Assembly: GCA_015486095.1 (NCBI GenBank)
Contig: WFSK01000113.1
Span: 1 to 7,900, forward strand
DNA: 7,900 nt
Source: Thermotogae bacterium
Lineage (GTDB): Bacteria; Thermotogota; Thermotogae; B3-G13
Reading direction: 5' to 3'
Made by a program: the position numbers and the translations under genes. Positions 5,624 to 7,900 of the stretch are shown here, in pieces (positions within the stretch are counted from its first letter, which is position 1; the number at the start of each line of letters is the position of its first letter). The notes below the pieces were generated by a model that had not been told where the DNA came from, searched no databases, and saw only the letters and a list, made by a program, of their open reading frames with translations.

Positions 5624-7900
5624 TCCCCACCCTGAATTCGTATATTCCTTTTTTCTCCATCTTATAGTGGAAGAGCAATTTCTTCGATGAACCAGGTTCC
5701 AATATAAGTTCTTTGGAATCAGCGATCTTACCATTGACGTATAGCTTGACCAATTCACTTCCTTTGTAGCTACCCACGTTCTTTATACCAACGATAACAT
5801 CGATCGCGTTATCTCCTATGTTACCTACAGGATATAGGATCAGCTTCTCGTATTCAAAAGTTACAGGTTTGGCTTCAACCACGATATCCTTCACTTGAGA
5901 ATCGCATATCGAAATCTTACGGATACCAGATCTGTAAAGATATGCGACGAAACTTACCTTCTTCTCTTCTCCAGGGGCAAGACGAACGATCTTTGAATCC
6001 ATGAGTTTCCCATCCACATATAGTTCTAACTCTCTGCCACTCACCATACTGCCCATGTTTTTGATCCCAGCGTTTATCCTAAATAATTCTCCTGCCTCTA
6101 CCCTGTTTGGAAGGTTTAGACTTCTGATCACACACTTCGGCTGCCTGTATATTGGATACCTCTTTATATCTTCATCAGTCGCTGGTACTAACCTTATCGC
6201 TTGACCTCCACCTGGTGCCAATGAGGCTATTATCACATCATGCGACTCAACGATGAATCTATTTATATCTACAGGCTTCGGATTCCTTAGGTAATGAGCA
6301 TCTACGCTATCGGTATAGATGTGTGCTACATATCTCCCAGGGCCGAGAAAAGTCAATGGAATCTTCAATATGCGTGCGTTTTCATCGGTCATGCTTCCAA
6401 CATACCATTCCCTGCCCTTTCTGCGAGCTGTCGTAATGTATTCCCCGATCCTACCGTTCAGCACTTTAGTGTCATCCCAAACGGTCGGCACATGTTCTAC
6501 GAATTCAAAGCTGGGGGCTGTTTCGCAGTTCTCTGGAAAACCGACGACCCTCTGCTGCGGATCGAAGTACACCACATACATAGCCAGCTGCTTGGCAACG
6601 GTCGATTCGACCCTATGTATATTCCCTCGGATCGATGGATCGAAGACTCCAAGAGTGTAGTTCATTGGTCCAGCAACGTTTCTAACGAATGGTAGGATCA
6701 CCATATGTTTGGCTGTATTCTTCCAGCTCCATGCACTGTACTCCATTCCTTGTACAGCTTCTCTCGATACCAAATTTGGATAAGTACGCCGTAGCCCAGT
6801 AGGTTTATAAGCCTCGTGAAAGATCACCGTGAGATGATGAGCTGCTGCTTTTTTCACGATCTCGTGATAGAGATTTATCATGAATTGGTCATGGTGGTTG
6901 TGAGGTTTGGTCGAACCAGCCCAACCGACCATGATCCCAAAAGCTCCCCACTTCTCGTATAGATCAATTGCTCTATCGAATTGCCTTATCAGATTTTCGT
7001 AATTTCCTCCCGTTTCCATCCACATGAGGAATCTCACCCCATGCTCTTTACCGTAGTCCATGACTTCTTTCAGATCGAGATATTCTGATGGAGTCGTAAA
7101 GTTCTGGTTGTGCCAACAACTCCAACCCTCGGCAGTCCAACCTTCGACGATAAGCTTGTGAATGTTGTGTCTACTGGCAAAATCGATGAATCTTTTGACC
7201 CTATCAGTCGTTGCTGCCCATGGTCCATATCTACGCGTGTGATATCCCCACCAGATACCCGTTAATTTCCCAGGTTTTATCCAAGAAGTATCCTTTAAGA
7301 CACAGGGCTTGTTCAGATTGAGGATCAAATAATCATGTTCGATAAGCGCTCCTGGTCTCTCCCCAATGATCATTACTCTCCAAGGAGTCGAATGAGGTGT
7401 TGAAGCCACAACCTTTATCTTCCCATCTGGCCACGGTACCAGGTCGATCTTAAACAGATGATCCTTACCAGAGATAGGAGAAAGTAATGCATCCGTATAA
7501 TCGGTGAGCTCTGCTTCTGTCAGACATACGTATAGATGTTCGTTAACTTTAATGGTTACTGGCATGTTGACCTTTGATCGTATCTTCTCAAGGGGTGTTA
7601 TGTTATAGCTCTCCTCGTAAACCGAGTCATAGCTGCCAGGCTGCCACCAAGCAGTGTAATCACCTGCGAATCGAAACTGTGTATCTTCTGAGGTTATCAT
7701 GAAGTCATTGAGACTTCTCTGTTTGGGAAGGGTATATCGGAACGCTATTCCTTCGTTATATGCTCTGAACACTAAATTCATCTGTCTGTAAGGTGCTTTC
7801 TTCTCTTCGAGCTTAACGACGAGTTGGTTGTAATGGTCTCTGATCTCGCCCCTCTCTCCCCAAATGGGTTTCCAGATATGATCCGCACTGTTCCGGATAA
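5592..7900 (-). CDS. GH97 SusB-like alpha-glucosidase with two C-terminal CARDB-like domains, N-terminus cut off
   Basis: About 768 codons are visible; the frame runs in from the right edge, so the start and any signal peptide are missing. Numbering from Met at 7781, the upstream WKPIWGERGEIRDHYNQL and FRAYNEGIAFRYTLP (5-19) belong to the GH97 N-terminal beta-sandwich. The catalytic barrel follows, with VEGW (212-215), MWMETGGN (253-260), HEAYKPTGLRRTYPN (322-336), REAVQGMEY (340-348) and GPMNYTLGVF (371-380). Glu256, Glu323, Glu341 and Glu347 match by spacing SusB Glu439, 508, 526 and 532; Glu56 or Glu57 fits calcium ligand Glu194. Gly286 replaces the nucleophilic Asp of retaining GH97 enzymes, so an inverting glucosidase releasing glucose from alpha-glucans is inferred. 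Residues about 555-635 and 650-725 are two similar CARDB-like repeats not found in SusB as I know it. The enzyme may act outside the cytoplasm, upstream of the transporter. Confidence 0.93.
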   Translation of the reverse strand, partial: IRNSADHIWKPIWGERGEIRDHYNQLVVKLEEKKAPYRQMNLVFRAYNEGIAFRYTLPKQRSLNDFMITSEDTQFRFAGDYTAWWQPGSYDSVYEESYNITPLEKIRSKVNMPVTIKVNEHLYVCLTEAELTDYTDALLSPISGKDHLFKIDLVPWPDGKIKVVASTPHSTPWRVMIIGERPGALIEHDYLILNLNKPCVLKDTSWIKPGKLTGIWWGYHTRRYGPWAATTDRVKRFIDFASRHNIHKLIVEGWTAEGWSCWHNQNFTTPSEYLDLKEVMDYGKEHGVRFLMWMETGGNYENLIRQFDRAIDLYEKWGAFGIMVGWAGSTKPHNHHDQFMINLYHEIVKKAAAHHLTVIFHEAYKPTGLRRTYPNLVSREAVQGMEYSAWSWKNTAKHMVILPFVRNVAGPMNYTLGVFDPSIRGNIHRVESTVAKQLAMYVVYFDPQQRVVGFPENCETAPSFEFVEHVPTVWDDTKVLNGRIGEYITTARRKGREWYVGSMTDENARILKIPLTFLGPGRYVAHIYTDSVDAHYLRNPKPVDINRFIVESHDVIIASLAPGGGQAIRLVPATDEDIKRYPIYRQPKCVIRSLNLPNRVEAGELFRINAGIKNMGSMVSGRELELYVDGKLMDSKIVRLAPGEEKKVSFVAYLYRSGIRKISICDSQVKDIVVEAKPVTFEYEKLILYPVGNIGDNAIDVIVGIKNVGSYKGSELVKLYVNGKIADSKELILEPGSSKKLLFHYKMEKKGIYEFRVGNLTRKINWRW

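Overview
The window looks like part of a bacterial maltose/maltodextrin utilisation locus. All recognisable genes lie on the minus strand, so they read from right to left: a glycoside hydrolase family 97 (GH97) glucosidase (cut by the right edge), a LacI-family repressor, malE, malF, malG, and a GH13 alpha-amylase-type enzyme (cut by the left edge). The long transporter genes have GTG and TTG starts, purine-rich Shine-Dalgarno sequences, a moderate G+C content and many ATA and AGA/AGG codons. Gene order and protein style fit Thermotogota or another thermophilic, Gram-negative-like lineage. This is an inference; the window has no taxonomic marker. No malK ATPase gene is present.

Layout: 7900-5592 encodes the GH97 enzyme without its N-terminus. 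The catalytic part resembles SusB of Bacteroides, with calcium/catalytic glutamates present and glycine where retaining GH97 alpha-galactosidases have their nucleophilic aspartate. Two tandem CARDB-like beta-sandwich repeats follow at the C-terminus. A hairpin spans its stop codon and may be a weak terminator. From about 5588 to 5402 there is no convincing gene, but two sizeable imperfect hairpins occur, one of which encloses the ribosome binding site of an 11-codon ORF. At 5400-5372 is a near-consensus promoter (TTGACA, 17 bp, TATTAT), followed by a perfect 14-bp LacI-type operator (5353-5366) just upstream of the lacI gene.

From that promoter an apparent five-gene operon runs left: lacI (5334-4333), malE (4264-3062), malF (3001-1469), malG (1448-591) and GH13 (594-). 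Spacings are 68, 60, 20 and -4 bp. The operator overlaps the predicted transcription start, so the repressor should control itself and the whole operon. The malE-malF gap holds a 13-bp hairpin and an 18-codon ORF that ends in an ATGA overlap with malF, which otherwise has no visible Shine-Dalgarno sequence. malG overlaps the GH13 gene by ATGA, and the codons of the conserved MalG tail (GGGVKG) supply the GH13 ribosome binding site.

Logic of the locus: the binding protein MalE and permease MalF/MalG import maltose or maltodextrins with an ATPase encoded elsewhere. GH97 would release glucose from alpha-glucans, and the GH13 enzyme, which starts directly with its catalytic domain, would act on imported dextrins inside the cell. 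All family assignments come from reading protein motifs by eye.
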